In this document: positions 19,738 to 29,431 of the stretch, in pieces | Position numbering within the stretch: the stretch's first letter is position 1 | Layout of the letters: each line of letters opens with the position of its first letter | Assembly (NCBI RefSeq): GCF_028471945.1 | Contig: NZ_CP110128.1 | Coordinates: forward strand, 360,501 to 424,500 | DNA from: Pseudomonas sp. WJP1 | GTDB lineage: Bacteria > Pseudomonadota > Gammaproteobacteria > Pseudomonadales > Pseudomonadaceae | Direction: 5' to 3' | DNA length: 64,000 nt | Notes under the pieces: model-generated | Database searches by the model: none | What the model was told of the DNA's origin: nothing | Seen by the model: the letters and a program-made list of their open reading frames with translations, nothing else | Program-made: the position numbers and the translations under genes

Positions 19738-21417
19738 TTACCGTTCGTGCACGTACGTGCCTGGCGCCGCTTCACCCGGCGGATAGGCCTTGTTGCCCAG
19801 TTTTGCCGGGGCCTTTTTCAGCTCGCCCGAGCGTTGGGCCTGCCAGGCCTGCCAGTGCAGCCACCAGGAATCAGTGTGCTTGGTGGCGTTCGCTTGCCAC
19901 TCATCGGCATTGTTCGCCACTTCAGTGCTGGTCATGTAACGGGATTTCGGGTTGCCCGGCGGGTTCAGGATGCTCTGGATATGCCCGCTGCTGGACAGCA
20001 CGAACTCAACGTTGCCGCCAAACAGCTGCGCCGACTTGTAGCAGGACTTCCACGGGGTGATGTGGTCGTTGGTGCCGGCCAGGGAAAAGATGTCGGCCGT
20101 CACTTGCTTGAGGTCGATGGCGGTGCCGCACACTTCCAGTGCATTCGGGCGAATCAGTGGGTTGTTTTTGAACAACTCGATCAGGTCGCCGTGGAACGCC
20201 GCGGGCAACCGGGTGGTGTCGTTGTTCCAGAACAGGATGTCGAACACCGGCGGTTCGTTGCCCAGCAGGTAATTGTTGACCCAGTAGTTCCAGATCAGGT
20301 CGTTGGGGCGCATCCAGGCGAAGACCTTCGCCATGTCGCGGCCTTCCAGTACGCCGGCCTGGTACGAGTGGCGCTTGGCGGCTTCGAGGGTCTGTTCATT
20401 GACGAACAGGGCGACGTCGCTCTCGAGAGTGGTATCGAGCACGCTCACCAGCAAGGTCAGGGCGTTGACCTTGTTTTCGCCGATTGCTGCGTAATGGCCC
20501 AGCAGCGCGGTGCAGGTGATGCCGCCGGAGCAGGCCCCGAGCATGTTCACGTCTTTGCTGCCGGTGATCGCGGTAACGACATCAACCGCTTCCTTGAGGG
20601 CTTCGATGTAGGTCGACAGGCCCCACTCGCGCTGTTCCTTGGTCGGGTTGCGCCAGCTGACGATGAAGGTCTGCACGTTGTTGCGCAGGCAGAACCGCGC
20701 CAGACTCTTGTCCGGGCTCAGGTCGAAAACGTAGAACTTGTTGATCTGTGGCGGCACCACCAGCAGCGGGCGTTCGTGCACCTGCTCGGTGGTCGGCTTG
20801 TACTGGATCAGTTCCAGCACATCGTTGCGAAACACCACCGCGCCTTCGGTCACGCCAAGGCTCTTGCCGACTTCGAACGCACCCATGTTGACCTGGCTCG
20901 GCATGCCGCCGTTGTGTACCAGATCCTTGGCCAGGTGCGAGAGGCCATCGAGCAGGCTCTTGCCGCCGGTTTCGAAAAAGCGTTTGACTGCCGCCGGGTT
21001 GGCCGCGGTATTGGTCGGCGCCATGGCTTCGGTCATTAGGTTGATCACGAAGTGCCCGCGTGCCACATCGCTGGGGCCGAGGTTGCTTTCGTCGATCCAG
21101 GCGTGGAGTTCCTTGCGCCACGCCAGGTAGGTTTGCAAATAGCGTTTGTAGAGCGGGTTCTGGCTCCAGGCCGGATCGGCGAAGCGACGGTCATCGCTGG
21201 TCGGTTGCAGCCCGGATTTACCAAACAGCACGTTCTTGAGTTCAAGACCAAAGTGCGCGACATGTTTGACGCTATGCACCGGTTGCTTGATGGCCTGCCT
21301 AAGCACCATTCGAGCAGAAGCCAGTAGATCCTTTCCACGCAGCCCAACGACAGGATTGAGCCCCAGGGTGTTTTCCGAGGCTTGATACTTCAACTCATCG
21401 TTACTCTTGTTACTCAT
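19738..21417 (-). CDS. phaC1: Class II poly(3-hydroxyalkanoate) synthase 1
   Basis: 559-residue main synthase of medium-chain PHA. The modified lipase box is GACSGG with the active Cys near residue 296; NDHITPWK and SSSGHIQSILNPPGNP carry the remaining triad residues. The N-terminus (MSNKSNDELKYQASENTLGLNPVVGLRGKDLL) is the usual one for PhaC1. It is the first gene of the phaC1-phaZ-phaC2-phaD unit and lies downstream of a 257-nt regulatory region with a sigma-54-like site and a PhaD-type inverted repeat. Confidence 0.97.
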   Translation of the reverse strand: MSNKSNDELKYQASENTLGLNPVVGLRGKDLLASARMVLRQAIKQPVHSVKHVAHFGLELKNVLFGKSGLQPTSDDRRFADPAWSQNPLYKRYLQTYLAWRKELHAWIDESNLGPSDVARGHFVINLMTEAMAPTNTAANPAAVKRFFETGGKSLLDGLSHLAKDLVHNGGMPSQVNMGAFEVGKSLGVTEGAVVFRNDVLELIQYKPTTEQVHERPLLVVPPQINKFYVFDLSPDKSLARFCLRNNVQTFIVSWRNPTKEQREWGLSTYIEALKEAVDVVTAITGSKDVNMLGACSGGITCTALLGHYAAIGENKVNALTLLVSVLDTTLESDVALFVNEQTLEAAKRHSYQAGVLEGRDMAKVFAWMRPNDLIWNYWVNNYLLGNEPPVFDILFWNNDTTRLPAAFHGDLIELFKNNPLIRPNALEVCGTAIDLKQVTADIFSLAGTNDHITPWKSCYKSAQLFGGNVEFVLSSSGHIQSILNPPGNPKSRYMTSTEVANNADEWQANATKHTDSWWLHWQAWQAQRSGELKKAPAKLGNKAYPPGEAAPGTYVHER

Positions 21418-21541
21418 CTACGACGCTCCATTGCCCTGAGACGAGTACCTTGGTCCCACTGTGTAGTCACACAGCCAATGCCAGGTACTACGCTCGGGTG
21501 ACCGTTAATTCTGCATCACTGCTTTTCAGTTCAGAGAGCAC

Positions 21542-21557
21542 TGCAGGGAACTTGCCA
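21542..21557 (-). promoter_or_regulatory. Candidate sigma-54 promoter upstream of phaC1
   Basis: On the minus strand TGGCAAG-TTCC-CTGCA keeps GG and GC exactly 10 nt apart and resembles the consensus TGGCACG-N4-TTGCA. The site lies about 125 nt before the phaC1 ATG. Known: a sigma-54-type promoter has been proposed for phaC1 of Pseudomonas. No activator site was identified. Confidence 0.5.
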
Positions 21558-21639
21558 GCTCCATTGGTTACCCGAGTTTAATTTTTTTCGCAAGCGGGCC
21601 AGGCGTCGACCCTGAAGCCGAGCATTCAAACAGATGGAA

Positions 21640-21657
21640 TTAGAAAATGCCCTCTAA
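21640..21657. promoter_or_regulatory. Candidate PhaD operator upstream of phaC1
   Basis: TTAGA-N8-TCTAA is a perfect inverted repeat with 5-nt half-sites. On the minus strand the stretch reads TTTAGAGGGCATTTTCTAAT, alike over 14 of about 20 positions to the one upstream of phaI (14797-14814). It lies about 85 nt upstream of the sigma-54-like site. Confidence 0.55.
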
Positions 21658-21674
21658 AGAGCAAGAGGTGCAGG

Positions 21675-22052
21675 CTAGAGCATCAGCTTGACGACGGATT
21701 CGTTCGGGTCGCGGGTTTTTCCTGCGGCCTTGAGCTCGGCAAGATAATCGTCCCAGAGTGCGTCATGACGCCGCCCCAGTTCGTAGAGGTATTCCCAGGT
21801 GAACAGGCCGCTGTCGTGGCCATCGTCGAAGGTCAGCTTCAGTGCGTACTGACCGGCCGGTTCTATCTTGCTCAGTCCTACGTTGATCTTGCCAAATTGC
21901 AGGATGGGTTTGCCGTGGCCCTGGACCTCGGCGGAGGGGGAGTGCACGCGCAGGAACTCGGCGGGCAGGGTGTATTCCTCGCCGGACGCGTATTTGAGCG
22001 TCAGGGTTTTCGAGGCTTTGTGCAGCTTGATGTCGGTGGGGAGTTGGGTCAT
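21675..22052 (-). CDS. DUF971 (gamma-butyrobetaine hydroxylase-like N-terminal) domain protein
   Basis: 125-residue protein that consists of a single DUF971 domain: ITLHKAS-like start (PTDIKLHKASKTLTLKYASGEEY), the LRVHSPSAEVQGHG middle, and the terminal GHDSGLFTWEYLYELG motif. The fold is that of the N-terminal domain of gamma-butyrobetaine hydroxylase; the biochemical role of the stand-alone form is uncertain, with links to iron-sulfur cluster proteins suggested for relatives. Start ATG 22052 (MTQLPTD, with GGTC/AGGTC weak site) preferred over an upstream start inside the REP element. It follows hslU and is probably separated from it by the repeat. Confidence 0.85.
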   Translation of the reverse strand: MTQLPTDIKLHKASKTLTLKYASGEEYTLPAEFLRVHSPSAEVQGHGKPILQFGKINVGLSKIEPAGQYALKLTFDDGHDSGLFTWEYLYELGRRHDALWDDYLAELKAAGKTRDPNESVVKLML

Positions 22053-22089
22053 GACCTGAAGTCCGTTCTGTGGCAGTCCGCCAGGCCAA

Positions 22090-22179
22090 TGTGGGAGCGG
22101 GCTTGCTCGCGAAGAGGCCATGACATTCAACATCAACGTTGAATATCAGACCGCTTTCGCGAGCAAGCCCGCTCCCACA
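22090..22179. repeat. REP-type inverted repeat between hslU and the DUF971 gene
   Basis: Perfect 24-nt arms (22090-22113, 22156-22179) of type TGTGGGAGCGGGCTTGCTCG. The 42-nt spacer holds an additional inverted pair ATTCAAC...GTTGAAT, so the whole element can fold into a longer stem. Confidence 0.87.
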
Positions 22180-22205
22180 GGGGCCGCGATTACCGTAAGT
22201 ATGGC

Positions 22206-23543
22206 TTACAGGATATAACGGGACAGGTCTTCGTTCTGCGCCAATTCGCCCAGGTGGCCGTTGACGTAGTCGGCGTCGATCTGGATCACCTTGTCGTCAT
22301 GCACGCTGGCCAGGTCGCCAGCGCTGAAAGATACTTCTTCGAGCAGGCGTTCAAGCAAGGTGTGCAGGCGACGGGCACCGATGTTTTCGGTTTTCTCGTT
22401 CACCTGCCAGGCGATCTCGGCAATGCGCTTGATACCGCTCGGCAAGAACTCGATACCCAGGCCTTCGGTTTTCAGCAGCGCGCAATATTGCTCGGTGAGC
22501 GATGCGTGGGGCTCGCTGAGGATGCGCTCGAAGTCTTCCGGGCTCAGGGCCTTGAGTTCGACACGGATCGGCAGACGACCTTGCAGCTCGGGCACCAGGT
22601 CACTTGGCTTGCTCAGGTGGAAGGCACCGGAGGCGATGAACAGGATGTGGTCGGTCTTGACCATGCCCAGCTTGGTGTTGACGGTGCAGCCTTCGATCAG
22701 CGGCAGCAAGTCGCGCTGCACGCCTTCGCGGGACACATCGACGCCGCCGGAGTTGCCGCGCTTGGCGACCTTGTCGATTTCGTCGATGAACACGATGCCG
22801 TGCTGCTCGACCGCTTCCAGGGCCTTGGCCTTCAACTCTTCATCGTTGACCAGGCGGCTGGCTTCTTCGTCGCGCACCATCTTCAGCGCTTCTTTGACCT
22901 TGAGCTTGCGGGCTTTCTTCTTGCCCTTGCCCATGTTGGCGAACAGGCTTTGCAGCTGGTTGGTCATTTCTTCCATGCCCGGTGGCGCGGAGATGTCGAC
23001 GCCGGCCATTTCGGCGACTTCGATTTCGATCTCCTTGTCATCCAGCTGGCCTTCGCGCAGGCGCTTGCGGAACAGCTGACGGGTGTTGGAATCCTGGGTC
23101 GGGGCATCGTCGCTGCTGAAGCCCATGCGTGCCGGTGGCAGCAGGGCGTCGAGGATGCGCTCTTCAGCAGCGTCTTCGGCGCGGTGGCGTACCTTGACGA
23201 TTTCCTGTTCGCGCAGCAGCTTGATCGCGGCATCGGCCAGGTCACGAATGATCGATTCGACGTCACGGCCGACGTAGCCGACTTCGGTGAACTTGGTGGC
23301 TTCGACCTTGATGAAAGGCGCGTTGGCCAGTTTCGCCAGGCGACGGGCGATCTCGGTTTTACCGACACCGGTCGGGCCGATCATCAGGATGTTCTTGGGC
23401 GTTACTTCAACACGCAGCTCTTCCGGCAGCTGCATGCGGCGCCAGCGATTGCGCAGGGCAATGGCGACGGCGCGCTTGGCATCGTCCTGGCCGATGATAT
23501 GGCGATTGAGTTCGTGGACGATTTCACGGGGAGTCATGGACAT
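22206..23543 (-). CDS. hslU: ATP-dependent protease ATPase subunit HslU
   Basis: 445-residue AAA+ unfoldase that feeds substrates to the HslV peptidase. Walker [10 protein letters not shown] near residues 57-65, the I-domain insert (about 110-240, charged), Walker B VFIDEIDK near 251, and the C-terminal sensor region ending LSRYIL, whose last residues dock in HslV. The ATG at 23543 ([13 protein letters not shown]) is the family start; an upstream in-frame ATG adds 13 residues. It lies 54 nt after hslV and shares its heat-shock-type promoter. Confidence 0.97.
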   Translation of the reverse strand: MSMTPREIVHELNRHIIGQDDAKRAVAIALRNRWRRMQLPEELRVEVTPKNILMIGPTGVGKTEIARRLAKLANAPFIKVEATKFTEVGYVGRDVESIIRDLADAAIKLLREQEIVKVRHRAEDAAEERILDALLPPARMGFSSDDAPTQDSNTRQLFRKRLREGQLDDKEIEIEVAEMAGVDISAPPGMEEMTNQLQSLFANMGKGKKKARKLKVKEALKMVRDEEASRLVNDEELKAKALEAVEQHGIVFIDEIDKVAKRGNSGGVDVSREGVQRDLLPLIEGCTVNTKLGMVKTDHILFIASGAFHLSKPSDLVPELQGRLPIRVELKALSPEDFERILSEPHASLTEQYCALLKTEGLGIEFLPSGIKRIAEIAWQVNEKTENIGARRLHTLLERLLEEVSFSAGDLASVHDDKVIQIDADYVNGHLGELAQNEDLSRYIL

Positions 23544-23597
23544 AATATTCAAAGGACCTAAAGCAAGAATGAGCCGTGGCACGGGGCCGAATCAGGC

Positions 23598-24128
23598 TTA
23601 CTCGGCGCAGTCCTGCTCCTCAATGGTCTGGGTGTGGTTGGTGAATACGCAGATGTCGCCGGCAATGCCGAGGGCGGTTTCGACGATTTCCCGGGCCGAC
23701 AGGTCGGTTTTTTTCAGCAGTGCGCTGGCTGCGGCTTGTGCATAGGCGCCGCCGGAACCCATGGCGATCAGGCCGTCTTCTGGCTCGACCACGTCACCGT
23801 TGCCGGTGATGATCAGCGAGGCGTCCTTGTTGGCAACGGCGAGCATGGCTTCGAGGCGGCTCAGGGAACGGTCGGTACGCCATTCCTTGGCGAGCTCGAC
23901 AGCGGCGCGTACCAAGTGGCCCTGATGCTTTTCAAGTTGGCCTTCGAAGCGTTCGAAGAGGGTAAAGGCGTCAGCGGTGGCACCGGCAAAACCGGCAATG
24001 ACCTGGCCGTGGTACAGGCGACGAACTTTTTTCGCGTTGCCTTTCATCACGGTATTGCCAAGGGAAACCTGGCCGTCGCCGCCCATGACGACTTTGCCGT
24101 GGCGGCGAACTGAAACGATGGTGGTCAA
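23598..24128 (-). CDS. hslV: ATP-dependent protease proteolytic subunit HslV
   Basis: 176-residue threonine peptidase of the HslUV complex. The start is taken as TTG at 24128, giving [20 protein letters not shown]; removal of Met exposes the catalytic Thr, and GGAGAC lies about 8 nt upstream. The open frame extends upstream to an ATG at 24176, but that would bury the required N-terminal Thr and overlap the promoter. Other active-site features such as GDGQVSLGN and the Lys in NAKKVRR are present. First gene of the hslV-hslU operon. Confidence 0.96.
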   Translation of the reverse strand: MTTIVSVRRHGKVVMGGDGQVSLGNTVMKGNAKKVRRLYHGQVIAGFAGATADAFTLFERFEGQLEKHQGHLVRAAVELAKEWRTDRSLSRLEAMLAVANKDASLIITGNGDVVEPEDGLIAMGSGGAYAQAAASALLKKTDLSAREIVETALGIAGDICVFTNHTQTIEEQDCAE

Positions 24129-24174
24129 GGGAAGAGTCTCCACGCTGCGGGGCGAAAATGCCGTATGCCCATTC

Positions 24175-24201
24175 ATATGGGGGTGGTGGAGTGGATTTCA
24201 A
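24175..24201 (-). promoter_or_regulatory. Candidate heat-shock (sigma-32) promoter of hslVU
   Basis: On the minus strand TTGAAA (24201-24196), a 13-nt spacer and CCCCATAT (24182-24175) match the sigma-32 consensus CTTGAAA-N13..15-CCCCATNT almost perfectly. The predicted start leaves a leader of about 40 nt before the TTG start of hslV. Fits the known heat-shock control of hslVU. Confidence 0.78.
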
Positions 24202-24267
24202 CTGTAGGACGCGGCGGGGGACGAGCGGTGTTTTCGCAAGCGGGCGCGGTGGTGTCTATTCTGACGC

Positions 24268-24333
24268 CATCGCTGGCAAGCCAGCTCCCACAGAGTTTGC
24301 GCAAATCCTGTGGGAGCTGGCTTGCCAGCGATG
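24268..24333. repeat. REP-type inverted repeat upstream of hslVU
   Basis: Perfect 26-nt arms (24268-24293, 24308-24333) of type CATCGCTGGCAAGCCAGCTC with a 14-nt loop. It sits between the end of the SPOR-domain gene and the hslV promoter, both transcribed on the minus strand, and may end the upstream transcript. Confidence 0.88.
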
Positions 24334-24360
24334 AACGATGACGCGGTTACCTTGAAGAAA

Positions 24361-25071
24361 TCAACGGTTCTGGCGTTGTTGTAACAACAGATTGCTGAAG
24401 CCGGCACCGGCCAGTTGTTTCTGTGCCGTGGTCAACTGCTCACGGTTACTGAACGGACCCACCAATACCCGATACCAGGTCTCGTCCTTGACCGTCCCTG
24501 ATTCAACCGCCACCGCCTGACCCAGCAGAATGATCTGCGCCCGCACCTTGTCGGCGTCAGCCTCCTTGCGGAACGATCCGGCCTGCAGGAAGAACTTGGT
24601 CACCGGTGCGGCCTTGGCCACGGGTGGCGCTGGCGGCGGCGTAATGCCGGCCAGGGCGGCCTGGGCGCGGGCGGTATCGATCTTCGCCGCTTCCGCCGGG
24701 GTAACCGGCGTGGTCGGAATGGCCGGCACTTGTGGCGTCGGCAGGGTCTTTTCCGGCACGGCATCCGGCGGCACGATGACTTCAGATTCCGGCAACAGGG
24801 TGTAGAAGTCGTACTTCGGTTTCACCGGTTGCGTCGGGCTCGGCGGGGTCTTGTTGGCCTCGGCGATCTTGGTGGCTTTCTGTTGCTGCTCGACTTTCTC
24901 GCGTTTGACCGTGTCGCTGCCCTTGCCCGGCTCCAGCTTCATCAGGAATACGATGAAAGCACCGACCGTCAGGCCGATGGCCATCCACAGCCAACCCGGG
25001 ATCGGTTGCTTCGCTGGAGCTTGGTAACGGCTGGCGCCACGCTTGGGTGCAGGTTTTTTCTTGGCAGCCAA
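24361..25071 (-). CDS. SPOR-domain membrane protein (FtsN-like)
   Basis: 236-residue bitopic protein. A basic cytoplasmic start (MAAKKKPAPKRGASRY) precedes one membrane helix (about residues 26-44, WLWMAIGLTVGAFIVFLMKL), a Pro/Ala-rich periplasmic linker (about 45-155) and a C-terminal SPOR domain (about 158-232, FFLQAGSFRKEADADKVRAQ). SPOR domains bind denuded peptidoglycan at the division site. The start codon is TTG at 25071, two nt after the argS stop. The layout matches FtsN-like proteins between argS and hslV in Pseudomonas, but FtsN identity is not proven here. Confidence 0.88.
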   Translation of the reverse strand: MAAKKKPAPKRGASRYQAPAKQPIPGWLWMAIGLTVGAFIVFLMKLEPGKGSDTVKREKVEQQQKATKIAEANKTPPSPTQPVKPKYDFYTLLPESEVIVPPDAVPEKTLPTPQVPAIPTTPVTPAEAAKIDTARAQAALAGITPPPAPPVAKAAPVTKFFLQAGSFRKEADADKVRAQIILLGQAVAVESGTVKDETWYRVLVGPFSNREQLTTAQKQLAGAGFSNLLLQQRQNR

Positions 25072-25072
25072 C

Positions 25073-26809
25073 TTACATACGCTCCAGAGTTTCCAGGCCC
25101 AAGAGTTCCAGGCCTTGCTTGAGAGTGCGTCCAGTCAGCGCGGCGAGGCGCAGACGGCTCTGCATTTGTTCCGGGGTGTCGGCGGCGAGGATCGGGCAGT
25201 TCTCGTAGAAGCTGGAGAACAGGCCGGCGACGTCGTACAGGTAGGTGCAGAGGATGTGCGGCGTGCCTTTCTCGGACACGTTGTTCAGCACTTCGCCGAA
25301 CTGCGCGAGTTTCGCCGCCAGTTCGTGCTCGTGCGCTGCTTCGAGAACGATCTGACCCTCTACTTCGCTGAAGTCCTTGCCGAGTTTGCGGAACACTCCA
25401 GCCACGCGGGTGTAGGCGTACAGCAGGTACGGCGCGGTGTTGCCTTCGAAGTTCAGCATCAGGTCGAAGTTGAAGCTGTAGTCGCTGGTGCGGTGCTTGG
25501 ACAGGTCGGCGTATTTCACCGCACCGATGCCCACCACCTTGGCGATGTTGCGCAGCTCGGCTTCGGCCAGCTCCGGGTTCTTGTCCTTGACCAGGGTGTA
25601 GGCGCGCTCCTGGGCTTCGGTCAGCAGGTCGATGAGCTTCACGGTCCCGCCATCGCGGGTCTTGAACGGGCGACCGTCAGCGCCGTTCATGGTGCCGAAG
25701 CCCATGTGTTCCATTTCCATCGGGTGCGTCACGAAGCCGGCCTTGCGGGCGACGGCGAACACTTGCTGGAAGTGCAGGGCCTGACGCTGGTCGACGAAGT
25801 ACAGGGCACGGTCGGCCTTGAGCTTGCCGCTGCGGTAGCGCACAGCGGCCAGGTCGGTGGTGGCGTAGAGGTAGCCGCCGTCAGCCTTGACGATGATCAC
25901 CGGCAGCGGGTCGCCGTCGGCGTTCTTGAACTCGTCGAGGAACACGCACTGGGCGCCGTTGCTCTCGACCAGCATGCCGGCAGCCTTAAGGTCGTTGACC
26001 ACATTGATCAGGTCGTCGTTGTAGGCGCTTTCGCCCATCACGTCGGCCATGGTCAGTTTGACGTTCAGCAGCTCGTAGATCTTCTGGCAGTGGGACAGCG
26101 AGATGTCCTTGAACTTGGTCCACAGCGCCAGGCAATCGGGATCGCCGGCCTGCAGCTTGACCACCAGGCCACGGGCGCGGTCGGCGAACTCTTCGGATTC
26201 GTCAAAGCGGCCCTTGGCGGCGCGGTAGAAGTTTTCCAGGTCCGACAGCTCGTCGCTGGTGATCGGGTTTTCCTGCAGGTAAGCCATCAGCATGCCGAAC
26301 TGGGTGCCCCAGTCGCCGACGTGGTTCTGCCGGATCACTTCGTCACCGAGGAATTCCAGCACGCGGGCTACGCCATCGCCAATGATGGTCGAGCGCAAGT
26401 GGCCGACGTGCATCTCTTTGGCCAGGTTCGGTGCCGACAGGTCGACCACGGTGCGCTGTGCCGGGCCGGCCTTGCGCACGCCGATGTGGGCGTCGGCCAG
26501 GGCGGCGTCCAGGCGCGCGGCCAGGGCGTCGGTGTTCTGGAAGAAGTTCAGGAAGCCAGGGCCGGCGATTTCGGTCTTGGAGACGTTTTCGTCAGCTGGC
26601 AGGGCTGCGATGATTTTTTCCGCCAGGTCGCGCGGCTTCATGCCCGCAGGCTTGGCCAGCATCATGGCGATGTTGCTGGCGAAGTCGCCGTTCTTCTTGT
26701 CGCGGGAGTTTTCAACCTGGATCGCCGGCGACAGGCCTTCAGGCAACACACCTTCGTTGACGAGTTGGGTGATGGCTTGTTGGATCAGCTGGCGAATGGT
26801 GTCTTTCAT
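25073..26809 (-). CDS. argS: Arginine-tRNA ligase
   Basis: 578-residue class I aminoacyl-tRNA synthetase that charges tRNA-Arg. N-terminal Add-1 domain (about 1-110), HIGH counterpart HVGHLRS near residue 130, followed by the Rossmann domain, and the C-terminal DALR anticodon-binding domain ([17 protein letters not shown] onwards). It ends [18 protein letters not shown], the family ending. ATG 26809 is used; the frame stays open upstream through a REP element but without a family-like sequence. The SPOR gene follows directly. Confidence 0.97.
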   Translation of the reverse strand: MKDTIRQLIQQAITQLVNEGVLPEGLSPAIQVENSRDKKNGDFASNIAMMLAKPAGMKPRDLAEKIIAALPADENVSKTEIAGPGFLNFFQNTDALAARLDAALADAHIGVRKAGPAQRTVVDLSAPNLAKEMHVGHLRSTIIGDGVARVLEFLGDEVIRQNHVGDWGTQFGMLMAYLQENPITSDELSDLENFYRAAKGRFDESEEFADRARGLVVKLQAGDPDCLALWTKFKDISLSHCQKIYELLNVKLTMADVMGESAYNDDLINVVNDLKAAGMLVESNGAQCVFLDEFKNADGDPLPVIIVKADGGYLYATTDLAAVRYRSGKLKADRALYFVDQRQALHFQQVFAVARKAGFVTHPMEMEHMGFGTMNGADGRPFKTRDGGTVKLIDLLTEAQERAYTLVKDKNPELAEAELRNIAKVVGIGAVKYADLSKHRTSDYSFNFDLMLNFEGNTAPYLLYAYTRVAGVFRKLGKDFSEVEGQIVLEAAHEHELAAKLAQFGEVLNNVSEKGTPHILCTYLYDVAGLFSSFYENCPILAADTPEQMQSRLRLAALTGRTLKQGLELLGLETLERM

Positions 26810-26942
26810 GGTCTTCTCTTTCGACCGCAGGCGCGGCGGCGCATCAATGCGCTGGTGGAAAAACTGGGCATTATCCGTTGCCGAGGCGGCCTTGCCAACT
26901 ATAGCGGGCAGGTTATGGATATGCGGTGACAAATCGGGCCCC

Positions 26943-27022
26943 TTCGCGAGCAAGCCCGCTCCCACAGGGGAACGCATTTCAAATGTGGGAGCGGCGGTGC
27001 GACGATTCGACTTGCTCGCGAA
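26943..27022. repeat. REP-type inverted repeat with an interrupted arm
   Basis: Left arm 26943-26966 is the usual 24-nt TTCGCGAGCAAGCCCGCTCC type. The right arm (26984-27022) starts TGTGGGAGCGG and ends CTTGCTCGCGAA but has about 15 extra bases (CGGTGCGACGATTCGA) in between. It lies between the priA stop and the argS start. Confidence 0.75.
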
Positions 27023-27035
27023 AGCGATCTCAAAA

Positions 27036-29255
27036 TCAATACAAATCGACCGGATCGACATCCAATGACCAGCGCACCGCCCGCCCGCTCGGCATCTGCT
27101 CCAGTACCAGCAACCAGCTGGCGAGCAGCCGGTGCAGCGGCGCCCGTGCCGTCGCTTGCAACAGCAACTGTGCGCGATAACGCCCGGCCCGACGTTCCAT
27201 CGGTGCCGGCACCGGCCCCAGCAGTTCGATTCCGCTCAAGTTCTGTTCAGCGAGCAAGCGCTCGGCCTCGCTGCAGGCCTCATCTAGAAACCCTTCGGCT
27301 TGGCCGGGCTTGTGCGCCTCGGCCCGCAGCAATGCCAAATGCGCAAACGGCGGCAGGCCGGCTGCGCGACGTTCGCTCAAGGCCTGCTCGGCAAAGGCGA
27401 AGTAACCCTGCTCGGTCAACTGTACCAGCAGCGGATGGTCGGCCAGGTGCGTCTGGATGATCACCTTGCCCGGCTCTTCCGCCCGGCCTGCCCGCCCGGC
27501 GACCTGGACAATCAGTTGCGCCATGCGCTCACTGGCGCGGAAGTCGCCGGAGAACAGCCCGCCGTCCGCATCCAGGATCGAGACCAGGGTTACCCGTGGG
27601 AAGTGGTGGCCCTTGGCGAGCATCTGCGTGCCGACCAGGATGCATGGCTGGCCCTTCTGTATGGTGGCGAACAACTGGTTCATCGCGTCCTTGCGCGAGG
27701 TGCTGTCGCGGTCGACCCGCAGCACCGGATAGTCCGGGAACAGGATCCCCAGGCGTTCCTCGGCCCGTTCGGTGCCGGCCCCCACGGGGCGCAAGTCGAC
27801 CTTGTTGCACTTGGGGCACTGGCGCGGCACGCGTTCGACGTAGCCGCAATGATGGCAGCGCAGTTCGCCGTGGCGCTGGTGCACGGTCATGCGCGCATCG
27901 CAGCGTTGGCACTCGGACATCCAGCCGCAGTCATGGCACAACAGGGTCGGGGCAAAGCCGCGGCGGTTGAGGAATACCAGCACCTGTTGGCCGGCGGCGA
28001 GGGTCTGGCCAATGGCTTGTTGCATGGGCCCGGAAATACCGCTGTCCAGTGGCCGGCTTTTCACATCCAGGCGCAGGAATCGTGGTTGCTTGGCACCGCC
28101 AGCGCGCTCGTTCAGCCGCAGCAGGCCATACCGGCCGGTGTAGGCGTTGTGCAGGCTTTCCAGAGAAGGTGTGGCAGAGCCCAGGACAATCGGGATGTTT
28201 TCCTGTCGAGCCCTGACCAGCGCCAGATCGCGTGCGTGATAGCGCAAGCCTTCCTGCTGTTTATAGGAACCATCGTGCTCTTCATCGATGATGATCAGGC
28301 CCGGGTTTTTCATTGGTGTGAACAGTGCCGAGCGGGTGCCGATAATGATGTCGGCTTCACCATCGCGGGCGGCAAGCCAGGCCTCGAGACGTTCGCGATC
28401 ATTGACCGCCGAGTGGATCAGGGCGATGCGCGCGTTGAAACGTTGCTCGAAGCGCGCCAGGGTCTGCGGGCCCAGGTTGATTTCCGGGATCAGCACCAGG
28501 GCCTGCTTGCCGGCCTCCAGGGTTTCGCGGATAAGCTGCAAATACACTTCGGTCTTGCCGCTGCCGGTAACGCCGGCGAGCAGGAACGCATGGTAACTGT
28601 CGAACCCGGAGCGAATGGCTTCATAGGCTGCCCGCTGCTCTGGGTTGAGTGGCAGCTCGGGTTGGGCCAGCCAGTGGTCGTGTCGGGCGCCGGGGGCGTG
28701 TCTGCGGATTTCGACCTGGACCAGTTCCTTGGCCAGTAACAGATCGAGGCTGTCCTTGCTCAGCATCAGCTTGCTCAGCAACTGATGGGCCACGCCGTGG
28801 GGGTGCTGGGCCAGCGTTGCCAGGGCTTCGCGCTGGCGCGGGGCACGGGCGATACGGGGGTCATCGAGGCTGGCGCCCGGCGCGGCGGACCAGAAGCGCT
28901 CCTGGCGCGCCTCGGCCAGTTCGCCCTGTCGCAGCAACACCGGCAGTGCCCAGCTCAAGGTGTCGCCGAGGCTGTGCTGATAGTACTGCGAGGTCCACAG
29001 GCACAGTTTGAACAGCGTGGGCGGCAACGGCGGCGTAGCGTCAAGCAGGGCGAGGGCGGGCTTGAGTTTTTCTGCCGGCACTTCGCTGGTGTCGGTGACC
29101 TCCACCAGGATTCCGATCATCTCCCTCCGGCCGAACGGCACCCGCAAACGCATGCCGGGGTGCAACTGCGCACGCAGCACGCCGGCCGGTGCCCGGTAGT
29201 CGAACAGGCGGCGCAGGGGCGAAGGCAGGGCGAGGCGCAGAATGGCGTCGGGCAC
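27036..29255 (-). CDS. priA: Primosomal replication protein N' (PriA helicase)
   Basis: 739-residue helicase that reloads the replisome at stalled forks. DNA-binding N-terminal part, then superfamily 2 helicase motifs: Walker [12 protein letters not shown] near residue 227 and [12 protein letters not shown] near 320. A zinc region with eight Cys follows ([15 protein letters not shown] and [19 protein letters not shown], about 440-480), and motif V/VI segments ([23 protein letters not shown]). Normal length. It is divergent from rpmE and ends VDLY. Confidence 0.97.
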   Translation of the reverse strand: MPDAILRLALPSPLRRLFDYRAPAGVLRAQLHPGMRLRVPFGRREMIGILVEVTDTSEVPAEKLKPALALLDATPPLPPTLFKLCLWTSQYYQHSLGDTLSWALPVLLRQGELAEARQERFWSAAPGASLDDPRIARAPRQREALATLAQHPHGVAHQLLSKLMLSKDSLDLLLAKELVQVEIRRHAPGARHDHWLAQPELPLNPEQRAAYEAIRSGFDSYHAFLLAGVTGSGKTEVYLQLIRETLEAGKQALVLIPEINLGPQTLARFEQRFNARIALIHSAVNDRERLEAWLAARDGEADIIIGTRSALFTPMKNPGLIIIDEEHDGSYKQQEGLRYHARDLALVRARQENIPIVLGSATPSLESLHNAYTGRYGLLRLNERAGGAKQPRFLRLDVKSRPLDSGISGPMQQAIGQTLAAGQQVLVFLNRRGFAPTLLCHDCGWMSECQRCDARMTVHQRHGELRCHHCGYVERVPRQCPKCNKVDLRPVGAGTERAEERLGILFPDYPVLRVDRDSTSRKDAMNQLFATIQKGQPCILVGTQMLAKGHHFPRVTLVSILDADGGLFSGDFRASERMAQLIVQVAGRAGRAEEPGKVIIQTHLADHPLLVQLTEQGYFAFAEQALSERRAAGLPPFAHLALLRAEAHKPGQAEGFLDEACSEAERLLAEQNLSGIELLGPVPAPMERRAGRYRAQLLLQATARAPLHRLLASWLLVLEQMPSGRAVRWSLDVDPVDLY

Positions 29256-29333
29256 GCGGGGGGATCTCGATAGGCGGGTACAAAGGAAGGCTCAGGGCCG
29301 GGAGCCTAGCAGACGACCGGTTTGAGGGACAGC

Positions 29334-29361
29334 TTGCGTGATTGGCATTGTCTGGTAGAAT
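29334..29361 (+). promoter_or_regulatory. Candidate sigma-70 promoter of rpmE
   Basis: TTGCGT (29334-29339), a 16-nt spacer and TAGAAT (29356-29361) lie about 70 nt before the rpmE ATG in the priA-rpmE divergent gap. Confidence 0.5.
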
Positions 29362-29431
29362 CCGCGGCCTAATTACGTGCGGTATTCAACAATAGTGTTG
29401 GGTGGCGGCACGCTAGCCCGAGGAAGACACC

